Source: Amycolatopsis sp. NBRC 101858 (GTDB lineage: Bacteria > Actinomycetota > Actinomycetes > Mycobacteriales > Pseudonocardiaceae). From it: a stretch of DNA of 64,000 bases. Of the stretch, positions 1-8,019 are shown in pieces. The stretch spans positions 62,001 through 126,000 of the forward strand of contig NZ_BSTD01000002.1 of NCBI RefSeq assembly GCF_030269325.1. The letters run 5' to 3'. Positions within the stretch are counted from its first letter, which is position 1; each line of letters begins with the position of its first letter. A model generated the notes under the pieces. That model did not search any database. It was not told the DNA's origin and saw only the letters and a program-made list of their open reading frames with translations. The translations under genes and the position numbers were made by a program.

Positions 1-1289
1 TCGATGTCGAGGTACGGGTCGATCTCGAACATCTGGCGCGCGGACAGCACCGCCTTGTTGACGCCGAGGTCGTGCACCCCGCCGCGCAGCCGGTTCAGGT
101 TCGACAACCCGAAGTCGTCGAAGTCCGCCAGCTTGTAGGCGCCGCCGATGCCCTCCAGCGCGAACGTCAGCGCCGCGCTGTTGCCGACCGACAGGCCGAT
201 GACCCCGATCCGCTTGCCGAACAGCCGGCGCTGGTCGGGCCGCTCGATCCGGCCGCGGTTGCGGTCGGTGCGCACCAGGCGGAACTCCTCCCGGGGCAGC
301 ACGTGCACGAGCCGCCCGGACCACGGGTACCAGGCCCAGGTTCCGTACGCCCACCGCGGGACCCCGGCGACCTGATCGTCTTTGAGACGCTCGATTTCGG
401 CCGCGTCGCGGCACGCGGGTTCGCGGCTGCGGACCAGTTCGGTGAGCTGGTCGTCGATCGTGTCGTGGACTTCGCGGACGTCACCGGAAGCCAGCAACGC
501 GTCCAGCGCGCGGCCCGCGGTGTGGAGCACGGGCTGCCAGGCGTCGCGTTCCGGGGAGGGCGCGCCGGTCAGCGTGATCGGAGCGGCGCCGCGGACCTGC
601 GGCGCGGGGGCCGGGGCCGCCGGGCCGGCGGTGATGACCGGGAACTCGTCGCGGAGCCGCGTGACGAGGTCGTGGTGGCGCCCGGCCCCGTCGGCGACGC
701 GGTGCAGCATGATCACGACGTCCTCGGTGTACTGCGGCACGTACCGGCGGGTGCCGGGCACGGGCCGGAAGCCGAACCGCTCGTGGAACCGGTCCTGGCC
801 GTCCTTCGTGCCGGACGTGCCGATCATCGCCCGCGCCCCGAGGTGGTGGGCGGCGCCGACGGCGAGGGCGTTGAGGTACTGGCCCAGCCCCAGTTTCCGG
901 GCGCGGTGTTCGACGACGAGCCTGCTGTGCTCGAACACGCCGTCCGCCGGAAAGCCTTCGGCGGCCAGCAGTTCCTCGTAGCGCTCGCTCCCGAGGAACT
1001 CGCGCGACTGGTACGGCACGCCGGCGTCCGGTGTGGACAGCCGGATGTAGCCCAGCGCCGGGCCGCCGGGGCTCTGCCGGGCGATGAAGTGCCACGCGCC
1101 GAAGTCGAGGGCCTGGTCGTCGACGTGGGTGCCGTCGGCGCGGCGGAAGTCCGGCCGGCGGCCGTGGTCGAACAGGATCCGTGCGCGGAGTTCGCGGACG
1201 GCGTCGAGCATCGAACGGTCGCCGCGGAACGCGGTGACGTGCCAGTCCGGCGTGGCCGAACCCGCGCCGGGGTGGTTCAGGTGGGTCAA
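1..1289 (-). CDS. GNAT-like acyltransferase + ThiF/MoeB-type adenylyltransferase-domain protein (3' end outside window)
   Basis: The reading frame runs off the left edge; about 429 codons are visible. Residues about 1-200 look like a GNAT/N-acyl-amino-acid-synthase type acyltransferase (SRLVVEHRARKLGLGQYLN region, then a GFRPVPGTRRY segment). From about residue 345 a Rossmann-type ThiF/MoeB domain begins, with the nucleotide loop VIGLSVGNSAAL followed by an acidic strand end and SNLNR, the conserved Arg-containing motif of E1-like adenylylating enzymes. The combination resembles actinobacterial Rv1355c-type proteins, whose ThiF part is followed by a nitroreductase-like part that would lie outside the window. 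The start is uncertain: the frame stays open upstream without ATG or GTG, so I chose the TTG preceded by AAAAGG six bases away. No function is assigned to the family as a whole. Confidence 0.72.
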   Translation of the reverse strand, partial: MTHLNHPGAGSATPDWHVTAFRGDRSMLDAVRELRARILFDHGRRPDFRRADGTHVDDQALDFGAWHFIARQSPGGPALGYIRLSTPDAGVPYQSREFLGSERYEELLAAEGFPADGVFEHSRLVVEHRARKLGLGQYLNALAVGAAHHLGARAMIGTSGTKDGQDRFHERFGFRPVPGTRRYVPQYTEDVVIMLHRVADGAGRHHDLVTRLRDEFPVITAGPAAPAPAPQVRGAAPITLTGAPSPERDAWQPVLHTAGRALDALLASGDVREVHDTIDDQLTELVRSREPACRDAAEIERLKDDQVAGVPRWAYGTWAWYPWSGRLVHVLPREEFRLVRTDRNRGRIERPDQRRLFGKRIGVIGLSVGNSAALTFALEGIGGAYKLADFDDFGLSNLNRLRGGVHDLGVNKAVLSARQMFEIDPYLDI

Positions 1290-1696
1290 GTCGAGCCTTT
1301 TCTCCAGGAGGTGCGGGCGGAGGCCGCCCGGAAGAGGCCGGGCCGGACGACGCGGTCCGGACCAGGGCGGGCGAACAGTAACAGCGGCCGTCCGCCTCGG
1401 CGCGACGGCGCGAAATCGGCTGCCGGTGTCCGGGAAATCCTTTACCCGGAAGGAAATTGACGCCCGGTGATGCTTCGTGCCCGCTCCTGATGAAGATCGA
1501 AAACGGTTTGCCGCTCGATGGGGTGGCGGACCGTGTCGGACGGCGATGGGCGCGGGGACGCCGCCGCCCGGACGGCGGGCGGTTCACGGCGAGGCTTCAC
1601 CCGGGCGGGGGAGAGATCATCGCGCCGTCGTCGATTCCGGTGCCTCCCGTTCGACGCACGGGCAACGACGACGACACACGAGGAGGCGGATCGGCG
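1290..1696. other. Intergenic region between divergent genes
   Basis: About 400 bases without a convincing gene. It must contain the promoters of the leftward ThiF-domain gene and the rightward reductase gene. A TTGACG hexamer at 1457-1462 could be a -35 on the plus strand, but no good -10 follows at 16-18 bases. The only clear element is an AGGAGG ribosome binding site at 1681-1686 for the gene at 1697. Open frames here are by-products of GC bias. Confidence 0.4.
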
Positions 1697-2260
1697 ATGA
1701 CCGGACCGATCAGGCTGTACATGACCACGTCGCTCGACGGCTTCGTGGCGGGGCCGGACGACCGCCCGGGCCAGGAAATGGGACGCGGCGGGTTCCGCTT
1801 GTTCGACTGGCTGGACGACCGTCACGGCGATGGGCCGAGCGCGCGGGTGTACGCCGAGGCGACGGCGACGGGTGCGCTGATCTCCGGCAGGCGGACGTTC
1901 GAGCTGGCCGGCCGCTGGGGCGGTGACCACCACGACGGCGTCCCGATCCACGTGCTGACCCACCACGTCGACCCGTCCGACACCCCGCCCGGCAGCGCGC
2001 GGTTCTTCACGGATGTGGTGGCGTGCGCGGAAGAGGCACGCGCCGCGGCGGGCGACCGCGCGGTCATGGTCCACGGCGCGGGTGCCGCGCAGGCGCTGCT
2101 GAAAGCGGGCCTGCTCGACGAGCTGGAGCTGCACGTGGTGCCGGTGCTGCTCGGCGCCGGGCGCCGGTTGTTCGGGGAGGGGGAACCGGTCGAGCTGGAC
2201 CTGGTGCGGCAGCTGGCGGATCGCGACGTACTCCACCTGCGCTACGTCGTGCGCCGGTGA
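1697..2260 (+). CDS. Dihydrofolate reductase family protein (RibD C-terminal fold)
   Basis: 187-residue protein opening with IRLYMTTSLDGFVAGPDD, the classic start of RibD-C/DHFR-fold reductases in which the first strand and the S-LDGF loop bind NADPH. LISGRRTFEL is the usual second motif and the protein ends DVLHLRYVVRR, typical of this actinobacterial subfamily. Length matches the family (180-200). The ATG at 1697 was chosen because AGGAGG lies ten bases upstream; the frame is open further 5' but without signal. Probably a cytosolic NAD(P)H-dependent reductase; substrate unknown. It is monocistronic and ends at a strong hairpin. Confidence 0.85.
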   Translation: MTGPIRLYMTTSLDGFVAGPDDRPGQEMGRGGFRLFDWLDDRHGDGPSARVYAEATATGALISGRRTFELAGRWGGDHHDGVPIHVLTHHVDPSDTPPGSARFFTDVVACAEEARAAAGDRAVMVHGAGAAQALLKAGLLDELELHVVPVLLGAGRRLFGEGEPVELDLVRQLADRDVLHLRYVVRR

Positions 2261-2266
2261 CCGGGT

Positions 2267-2301
2267 GCTCGGTCCCGGGCGCCACGCACCCGGGACCGAG
2301 C
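2267..2301. terminator. Bidirectional intrinsic terminator hairpin
   Basis: Perfect 13-base-pair stem GCTCGGTCCCGGG / CCCGGGACCGAGC with a 9-base loop, filling the 49-base gap between two convergent genes (ends at 2260 and 2310). No long U-tract follows, which is usual for high-GC actinobacteria. Confidence 0.85.
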
Positions 2302-2309
2302 GGGGAAGG

Positions 2310-3029
2310 TCAGTCGGCGTCCGGGAAGTGGATGTCGGCGACGTGGACGTCCACGGACGCGACCTCCAGGCCCAGGTAGTCTTCGACGGCTTCGACCAGC
2401 TGGACGCGGATCTGCTCGGCCAGCGCCTTGACCGCGCGCCCGAACTCGACCACCAGCGTGACGGCGATCGTGGCGACCTCGCCTTCGACCTCGACGGAAG
2501 TGCCGGCCTCGTCGAGCTCGTACACGCCTTCGGCCTTGCGGGCGACGCGGATGACGATCTTGGAGACGACCCCGTCGGCGACCGTGGTGCTGCCGCGGGT
2601 GCCGGCGGCGGGCCGGGCGCCTGCTTCCTCGGCCGCTTCGGTGACCACGGCTTCGGCTTCGGCGACGACCGCCTCGGCGGCGGGGGTCTCCTCGGCCTCT
2701 TCCGCGACAGCCTCGTCGGCGGTGTCGTCCGCGACAGCCTCGTCGGCGGTGTCGGTGTCCTCGTCGGACTCTTCGACGGCGTCCGCGACCGCTTCGTCGG
2801 ACTCCTCGTCGACGGCGTCCTCTTCGGCCTCGGCGGAGTCGTCGGCTTCGTCCACGTCGGCGGTCTCGTCGGCGGCGTCTTCGGTCTCGGTGGCGTCCTC
2901 GACGGTCTCGGTGGCGTCGGCATCGACGGTCTCGGCGGTCTCGGTGGCCGCGTTGCCGTAGCCGTAACCTTCTGAACTGGGCGTTTCGTTCTGGGCGCGA
3001 CCGAAGATGCTGTTGATGACGTCGGACAT
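2310..3029 (-). CDS. Asp23/Gls24-family envelope stress response protein with long acidic region
   Basis: 239 residues. The N-terminal 25 residues (MSDVINSIFGRAQ) are followed by about 110 residues of Asp/Glu/Ala/Thr low complexity, partly built from a TADEAVADD repeat. From about residue 130 comes a compact domain (TRGSTTVADGVVSKIVIRVA..., then VAVTL-type strands and a C-terminal VEDYLGL helix) matching the Asp23/Gls24 fold. Members are abundant, non-enzymatic, stress-associated proteins near the membrane in actinobacteria and Gram-positives. Start ATG at 3029 has AAGGGG five bases upstream. A TATAGT hexamer at 3090-3085 is a possible -10 for this gene. The extremely acidic linker is long for the family. 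Confidence 0.8.
   Translation of the reverse strand: MSDVINSIFGRAQNETPSSEGYGYGNAATETAETVDADATETVEDATETEDAADETADVDEADDSAEAEEDAVDEESDEAVADAVEESDEDTDTADEAVADDTADEAVAEEAEETPAAEAVVAEAEAVVTEAAEEAGARPAAGTRGSTTVADGVVSKIVIRVARKAEGVYELDEAGTSVEVEGEVATIAVTLVVEFGRAVKALAEQIRVQLVEAVEDYLGLEVASVDVHVADIHFPDAD
2701..2754. repeat. Two perfect 27-bp tandem repeats inside the acidic coding region
   Basis: Positions 2701-2727 and 2728-2754 are identical 27-base units; on the minus strand they encode the repeated TADEAVADD peptide. The unit is a multiple of three, so copy number could change without a frameshift. Confidence 0.9.
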
Positions 3030-3290
3030 GTTTTCCCCTTTTCGGGAGCGACGACTGCGGATGGGGACGAGCGGAGACGGCGACACTATAGGGGTACGGG
3101 CCGTGACCTCCGCCACAGACCCCCGGGTTCGAGACTCGCTTGTGTCCCAACAGATATCCGGCACCAGACAACGCTCTCCCGGTTGACTGGACCTGTGATC
3201 ACGGTCCGTCAGGCGGGGGTGAGCGATCAGTGATGTCGCAGGAGAAATAGCGTCCAGGAATTGTCCACTTTCCGGCCGGCGGAAATTCCG
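3030..3290. other. Intergenic region upstream of the Asp23-family gene
   Basis: 261 bases. Contains the promoter of the leftward Asp23-family gene (possible -10 TATAGT on the minus strand at 3090-3085). Near 3188-3206 there is an imperfect dyad with outer GGACC/GGTCC and inner GTGATCAC, possibly a terminator or operator. Its 3' side is the end of the SGNH hydrolase gene at 3291. No RNA gene recognised. Confidence 0.4.
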
Positions 3291-4508
3291 TCAGTCATTC
3301 CGGAATAGCCCGGCGGGAACGCTCGTGGCCAGCGCGCGATAGCCGGCGGGGTTGAGGTGCAGGTGGTCACCGACGTCGTAGGCGGGCAGCAACCGGGCCG
3401 GTGCCGCCGGGTCGCGGGCCACCCGGTCGAAGTCCAGGACCGCGTCGAAATGCCCGCGGATCCACGTGTTCACCGAAGTCCGGGCCGCTTCGCGCAGCGG
3501 GTCGTCGTAGCTCTCGTTGCCGCCGAACGGTGTCAGCGTCGCGCCGTACACCCGGATGCCGGCCGCGTGGGCTCGGGTCAGGATCTGGTCGTACGCGTCG
3601 ATCAGGTCCGCCGCCGTGGACGCGGCGGCGGCAGGGGCCGCCGTGCCGAGGTCGTTGATCCCCTCGAACACGATCGCCCACGACACCCCGCTCTGGGCCA
3701 GCAGATCGCGGTCCAGGCGCGCCAGGACGTTGGGACCCAGGCCGTCCTGCAGCACCCGGTTGCCGCCCGCGGCCTGGTTGACCACCGCCGACGGCAGCCG
3801 GGACGCCAGCACGTCCGGCCAGCGGTCGTTGCCGTTGGTCGTCGAGCCGCGGCCGTCCGACAGCGAATCGCCGATCACCGCCACCGCCGACGCGGGGGAC
3901 AGGACCTCGATGCCGCTCAGGAAGTACCAGTGGTCCACCAGGGTCGCGCCGGCCAGGTCCGCGGCGGTCACCTGGTTGCCCGGCACCAGGTAGGACGTCG
4001 TGCGGGAGCCCGGGTGCGACGTGATCGACAGCGATCCCTGGCCGTGTGCCAGGTACGCCGTCACCGTGATGTTCTCGAACGGGCGCACCGGGAACGGCAG
4101 CGGGTCCGACACCACCTGCGCGCCCGCCGGGATCGTCGCCGACGGCTTGCCGTGGAACGTCACCGGCAGCACACTGCCCGGCACGATCGCCGCGACGCCC
4201 GCGCGCCCGCCGAGCGGGCGTGCCACCGAGACGGCCGAAAGCGGCAGCGGCGCCCCGCCGAAGGCGTTCGAGAACCGCAGGCGGATCCGCGGCCCGCCGA
4301 CGGACATGTGCGCGGTCTGGCGCAGGGAAGCGTTGTCCAGCACCCGATCGGTGCCGGTGTAGGGCGCCGGTGGCAGGTTGGACGGCTCGGTCAGCTGCGG
4401 CATCGACGTCCAGGTCGCCACCCAGTGCGACGCGGGCGGGTGCCCGGAGGCGCCCACGAACAACGCGGTCAAGACGGCGAGGACGACGACCACGCCAGTC
4501 CGTTTCAT
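3291..4508 (-). CDS. Secreted SGNH/GDSL hydrolase (probable carbohydrate esterase)
   Basis: 405 residues with an N-terminal signal sequence (MKRTG then a hydrophobic stretch to about residue 20). An N-terminal beta-rich part of about 200 residues precedes the SGNH domain: block I VIGDSLSDG with Ser about 215, block III GINDLG, block V DHLHLNPAGY with the Asp/His pair. All catalytic blocks are intact. Proteins of this architecture are extracellular esterases; here, next to glycosidases and xylanases, a deacetylase acting on acetylated xylan or oligosaccharides is likely (inference). Its ATG overlaps the stop of the GH3 gene (ATGA), so it is translationally coupled to it. Confidence 0.85.
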   Translation of the reverse strand: MKRTGVVVVLAVLTALFVGASGHPPASHWVATWTSMPQLTEPSNLPPAPYTGTDRVLDNASLRQTAHMSVGGPRIRLRFSNAFGGAPLPLSAVSVARPLGGRAGVAAIVPGSVLPVTFHGKPSATIPAGAQVVSDPLPFPVRPFENITVTAYLAHGQGSLSITSHPGSRTTSYLVPGNQVTAADLAGATLVDHWYFLSGIEVLSPASAVAVIGDSLSDGRGSTTNGNDRWPDVLASRLPSAVVNQAAGGNRVLQDGLGPNVLARLDRDLLAQSGVSWAIVFEGINDLGTAAPAAAASTAADLIDAYDQILTRAHAAGIRVYGATLTPFGGNESYDDPLREAARTSVNTWIRGHFDAVLDFDRVARDPAAPARLLPAYDVGDHLHLNPAGYRALATSVPAGLFRND

Positions 4509-6802
4509 GACCCGAACTCCGGGGCCAGCACGCGGTCGAAGCCCACGTAACGGCGTGCTCCGGTGAGCGTGCAATGCAGTGTCGCGACGAACTGTTCGCT
4601 CGACGTCCCGACCCGCAGCTCGACATCGCCGGGTTCGACAAGGCGCCGGCCGGCCCGGCCGGTGTAGGACGTCAGGTCCGCGTGCAGGCCGATGTCGACG
4701 ACGACCGTCGCGCCCGGCTCCAGCGCAACCCGGCGGGCCGCGATCAGCTGGCGCTCGGGGCGCGCGACCTCCGCCACCGGGTCGTGCAGGTACACCTGGA
4801 CCACTTCCGACGCGGGCCGGTCGTGGTCGTTGCGCAGGGTCACCCGGACCCGGCACACGCCGTCGGTCGGCCACAGCGAGCCCGTCGCGCTCACGTCGAC
4901 CCAGGTCACCGGCGCGTAGGACAGCCCGTGCCCGAACGGGAACAGCGCCGACGGGTCGACCGTGCTCACCTCGCTGCGGCGCCCGAGCGGCGCCGCGAGG
5001 TACGTCGAAGGCTGGCTCGCCCCGGCCGCCGGGAAGCCGACCGGCAGCCGGCCGGACGGGTCGATCCGTCCACTGAGGACACCTTCGAGCGCCGGAGCGC
5101 CCTCTTCGCCGGGGTAGAACCCGCAGACCACCGCGGCCAGCCGGCCGATCTGCCGGGAAAGCTCGTAGGGACGCCCGGAAAGCAGCACCAGCACGACCGG
5201 CTTGCCCGTGGCGAGCAGGGCCTCCAGCAGCTCTTCCTGCCTGCCCGGCAGGCGCAGGTCCGGCGCGTCGCAGCCTTCCCCGGACGTGCCGCCGCCGAAG
5301 AGGCCCGCCCGGTCACCGAGGACGGCCACGCAGACGGCCGAGGACGCGCACGCCGCCACGGCCTCCTCGATCTCGGCGTCGTCGCCGCCGACCACCGGGC
5401 AGCCGAGTGCGTAGGTGACGTCGAAGGACGACCGCAGGGCCGCCACCACCGTCGGCACCGAAACCCCGAACGGGACGTCCGGGTGGTGGACGCCGACGTG
5501 CAGCGGGAACGAGTAGCAGCCGAGCATCGCGCCCGCCGTGTCCGCGCGCGGCCCGACGACGGCGACCTGCGCGCCGGGGGCCAGCGGCAGCGTCCCGTCG
5601 TTGTGCAGCAGCACGATCGACTTCTCCGCCACCTCGCGGGCCAGCGCCCGGGAAGGAGCGTCGTCGAGGTCGACCTCGTCGGGCACCTCCGGCGCCCAGT
5701 CCGCGTCGAGCAGGCCCAGCTCGCACTTCTGCCGCAGCACCCGTTCGAGGGCGCGGTCGACGGCGGCGGCGTCGACCGCACCCCCTTCCACCGCGGCGAG
5801 CAGCGGCTCGCCGTAGCAGTCCATGGTGGGCAGTTCCACGTCGATGCCCGCGGTCAGCGCCTGCCCGGCCGCATCACCGCGGTCGGCCGCGACACCGTGC
5901 AACCGGTGCAGGAACGCGACGGAGAAGTAGTCGGCGACAACGGTGCCGGTGAACCCGTAGGTGTCGCGCAGCAGCTCGGTCAGCAACGACGAGTCGGCGG
6001 CGGACGGCACGCCGTCGGTGTCGGTGTAGGCGTTCATCACCGACCGGGCGCCGGCGCGCAGGGCCAGTTCGAACGGCGGAAGCAGGACGTCCGCGATCTC
6101 CCGCGGCCCGGCCGAAACCGGCGCCAGGTTGCGCCCGGCGCGCGAGGCGGAGTACCCGACGAAGTGCTTCAGCGTCGCGATCACGCCGGCCGACTCGAGC
6201 CCGGCGACGTACGCGGCACCGATCGTCCCGACCAGGTACGGGTCCTCGCCGATCGTCTCCTCGACGCGGCCCCAGCGCAGGTCCCGCGCGACGTCGAGGA
6301 CCGGCGCGAGTCCCTGGTGCACGCCCAGTCCGCGCATGGTCTGCCCGATCCGCGACGCCATCCGGCGCACCAGGTCCGGGTCGAACGTCGCACCCCAGGA
6401 CAGCGGTGCCGGGAAGATCGTGGCCTGCCACGCGGCCAGCCCGGTCAGGCATTCCTCGTGGACGACGGCGGGGATGCCGAAGCGGTTGCTCGAGACGATC
6501 TGGCGTTGCGTGCGGGCGAGGCTGCGCACCCCGACCAGCGGGTCGACCGGCCGGGTGCCGAAGACGCGGGTCAGCTGCCCGATGCCGTGCCGGGCCAGGT
6601 CGTCGAGGTCGATCTCGGCGTCGACGAAGTCGTGCTGGTGCGGCGCCATCTCCCCGCCGGCGTCGATGCCGACCCAGACGCCGTAGAGCTGGCCGAGCTT
6701 CTCCCGCGTCGTCATGCGCGCCACCAGGGCGCGGACGCGTTCGCCCGGGTCGGCCGCGGGGTCTCGCCACGGCTCGGGGGCCGCGGCAGGCTGCGTGGTC
6801 AA
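4505..6802 (-). CDS. Glycoside hydrolase family 3 (beta-glucosidase/beta-xylosidase)
   Basis: 765 residues, full length for GH3 with a C-terminal fibronectin-III-like domain. The catalytic nucleophile Asp is about residue 291 in GTVVADYFSV, preceded by the LKHF substrate-binding motif about 211-214 and DLRWGRVEETIGEDPYL. The GH3 C-terminal domain (VAVVGPRADTAGAMLGCYS) and Fn3-like domain (SEVVQVYLHDPVAEVARP) follow. No signal peptide, so probably cytoplasmic, cleaving imported oligosaccharides from the adjacent ABC importer. The start is TTG with GGAAAG just upstream. Located 73 bases after the LacI gene and overlapping the SGNH esterase gene: a LacI-GH3-esterase operon. Confidence 0.92.
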   Translation of the reverse strand: MTTQPAAAPEPWRDPAADPGERVRALVARMTTREKLGQLYGVWVGIDAGGEMAPHQHDFVDAEIDLDDLARHGIGQLTRVFGTRPVDPLVGVRSLARTQRQIVSSNRFGIPAVVHEECLTGLAAWQATIFPAPLSWGATFDPDLVRRMASRIGQTMRGLGVHQGLAPVLDVARDLRWGRVEETIGEDPYLVGTIGAAYVAGLESAGVIATLKHFVGYSASRAGRNLAPVSAGPREIADVLLPPFELALRAGARSVMNAYTDTDGVPSAADSSLLTELLRDTYGFTGTVVADYFSVAFLHRLHGVAADRGDAAGQALTAGIDVELPTMDCYGEPLLAAVEGGAVDAAAVDRALERVLRQKCELGLLDADWAPEVPDEVDLDDAPSRALAREVAEKSIVLLHNDGTLPLAPGAQVAVVGPRADTAGAMLGCYSFPLHVGVHHPDVPFGVSVPTVVAALRSSFDVTYALGCPVVGGDDAEIEEAVAACASSAVCVAVLGDRAGLFGGGTSGEGCDAPDLRLPGRQEELLEALLATGKPVVLVLLSGRPYELSRQIGRLAAVVCGFYPGEEGAPALEGVLSGRIDPSGRLPVGFPAAGASQPSTYLAAPLGRRSEVSTVDPSALFPFGHGLSYAPVTWVDVSATGSLWPTDGVCRVRVTLRNDHDRPASEVVQVYLHDPVAEVARPERQLIAARRVALEPGATVVVDIGLHADLTSYTGRAGRRLVEPGDVELRVGTSSEQFVATLHCTLTGARRYVGFDRVLAPEFGS

Positions 6803-6875
6803 GGCTTTCCGCCCTTCGTCAGGAGGGAGCTTGCGGGGGTTCCGGATGGCGGCGCCCCCGGGATGTCGGACGAGA

Positions 6876-7886
6876 TCAGGAGAGGGCCCGGGTCGAGCTG
6901 CGGACCACCAGGCCGGTGTCGAGGGTGACGTGCGTGCGCTCGACCTCGTCGCCGTTGATCAGCGCGATGAGCATGCTGATCGCCCGGTGGCCCATCTCGC
7001 GGATCGGCTGGTCCACTGTGGTCAGTGGCGGGGTGCAGAGCGCGGACTCGGGGACGTTGTCGAAGCCGACCACGGAAAGGTCGTGGGGCACCGAAAGCCC
7101 CAGTTCGCGGGCCGCGCCGACGGTCGCGATGGCCGAGATGTCGTTCGCGGCGAACACCGCGGTCGGCCGGTCCGGGCCGGTCAGCAGGTCGTGCGCCGAG
7201 GCCGCGGAGACCTCCGGGTCGTAGGCGCCGATCCGGATCAGGCTTTCGTCGGCCGGCACGCCCGCGGCTTCCAGCGCCCGCAGGTACCCGGCCTTGCGCA
7301 GCGACGCCGATTCGAGGTCGGGGCGGCCGGCGAGGAACGCGATCCGCCGGTGCCCCAGGTCGAGCAGGTGCTCGGTGGCCAGCTGCGCGCCGCGCAGGTT
7401 GTCGGAGTCGATGGTGGGCAGGTGCGACGGCCCGGTGTGCGGGTCGACCGCGACGACCGGCGTGCCGGGCACCGCTTCGAGCGAGACGGCCGGCGTGACG
7501 AGCACGGCGCCGTCGACGAGGGTGCCGCTCAGCCTGGAGAGGTAGCGCTTCTCCCAGCCCTTCGGGTCGCCGGTGCGCCCGCCCGCGGAGTAGACGACGA
7601 GCTCGAAACCGCTGCCGCGGATGGCGTCCGCGGCCCCCTTGAGCAGCTCGGTGGAGAACGGTTCGAGGTCGGCGACCAGGATCCCGATCACGTTGGTCCG
7701 GTGGTTGCGCAGGCTCTGCGCGACGAGGCTCGCTTCGTAGCCGAGTTCTTCGATCACCGCCCGGACCTTCGCGAGCGTCGCGGCGGAGACGCCGTAGCGC
7801 TCGTTGATCACTTTGGAGACCGTGGCCACCGAGACGCCGGCGCGGGCCGCGACGTCACGGATGGTCACCCTCGAACTGGGCTGCAT
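6876..7886 (-). CDS. LacI-family transcriptional regulator (xylan/oligosaccharide locus)
   Basis: 336 residues. N-terminal helix-turn-helix TIRDVAARAGVSVATVSKVIN (about 7-28) and hinge region, then a periplasmic-binding-protein-like sensor domain (NVIGILVADLEPF..., VVAVDPHTGPSHLPTIDSDN, TAVFAANDISAIAT, LSVVGFDNVPES, TTVDQPIREMG). Full length and intact. Divergent from the solute-binding-protein operon beginning at 8020, with a LacI-type palindrome at 7910-7923 between them, so it probably represses both its own operon (with GH3 and esterase) and the importer/GH115 operon until a sugar ligand is bound. Confidence 0.93.
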   Translation of the reverse strand: MQPSSRVTIRDVAARAGVSVATVSKVINERYGVSAATLAKVRAVIEELGYEASLVAQSLRNHRTNVIGILVADLEPFSTELLKGAADAIRGSGFELVVYSAGGRTGDPKGWEKRYLSRLSGTLVDGAVLVTPAVSLEAVPGTPVVAVDPHTGPSHLPTIDSDNLRGAQLATEHLLDLGHRRIAFLAGRPDLESASLRKAGYLRALEAAGVPADESLIRIGAYDPEVSAASAHDLLTGPDRPTAVFAANDISAIATVGAARELGLSVPHDLSVVGFDNVPESALCTPPLTTVDQPIREMGHRAISMLIALINGDEVERTHVTLDTGLVVRSSTRALS

Positions 7887-7909
7887 CGGCTCAGACTAGC
7901 CATGTAAAA

Positions 7910-7923
7910 CGTTATCGACAACG
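7910..7923. promoter_or_regulatory. LacI-type operator between divergent operons
   Basis: CGTTATCGACAACG is a near-perfect palindrome with central CG, the arrangement of classical LacI-family operators. It lies 24 bases upstream of the lacI-type gene and 97 bases upstream of the importer gene. A TTGACA at 7925-7930 immediately downstream may be the -35 of the rightward promoter (a weak CAAACT at 17 bases spacing), in which case bound repressor would occlude it. Confidence 0.75.
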
Positions 7924-8019
7924 ATTGACATCCGATTTGCCCCGGAGCAAACTCTTCGCCAACCCGGGTGCAGTCGCGCCCCGTCCAACTCGGCCGAAGT
8001 CGTCAGGAGTGGACCCACG

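Noticed and set aside
481-1587. Minus-strand 368-codon frame at the left end
   Set aside because: Arginine/proline-rich shadow of the ThiF-domain gene, which lies in a different minus-strand frame with clear motifs.
2428-2961. Plus-strand Ser/Thr/Ala-rich frame looking like a mucin-type protein
   Set aside because: It is the antisense reading of the Asp/Glu/Ala/Thr acidic tract; no ribosome site, no signal peptide.
4574-6928. A 784-codon plus-strand frame opposite the GH3 gene
   Set aside because: Antisense shadow; composition is R/G/P/Q-rich and no motifs are seen, while the minus-strand GH3 is complete with catalytic residues.
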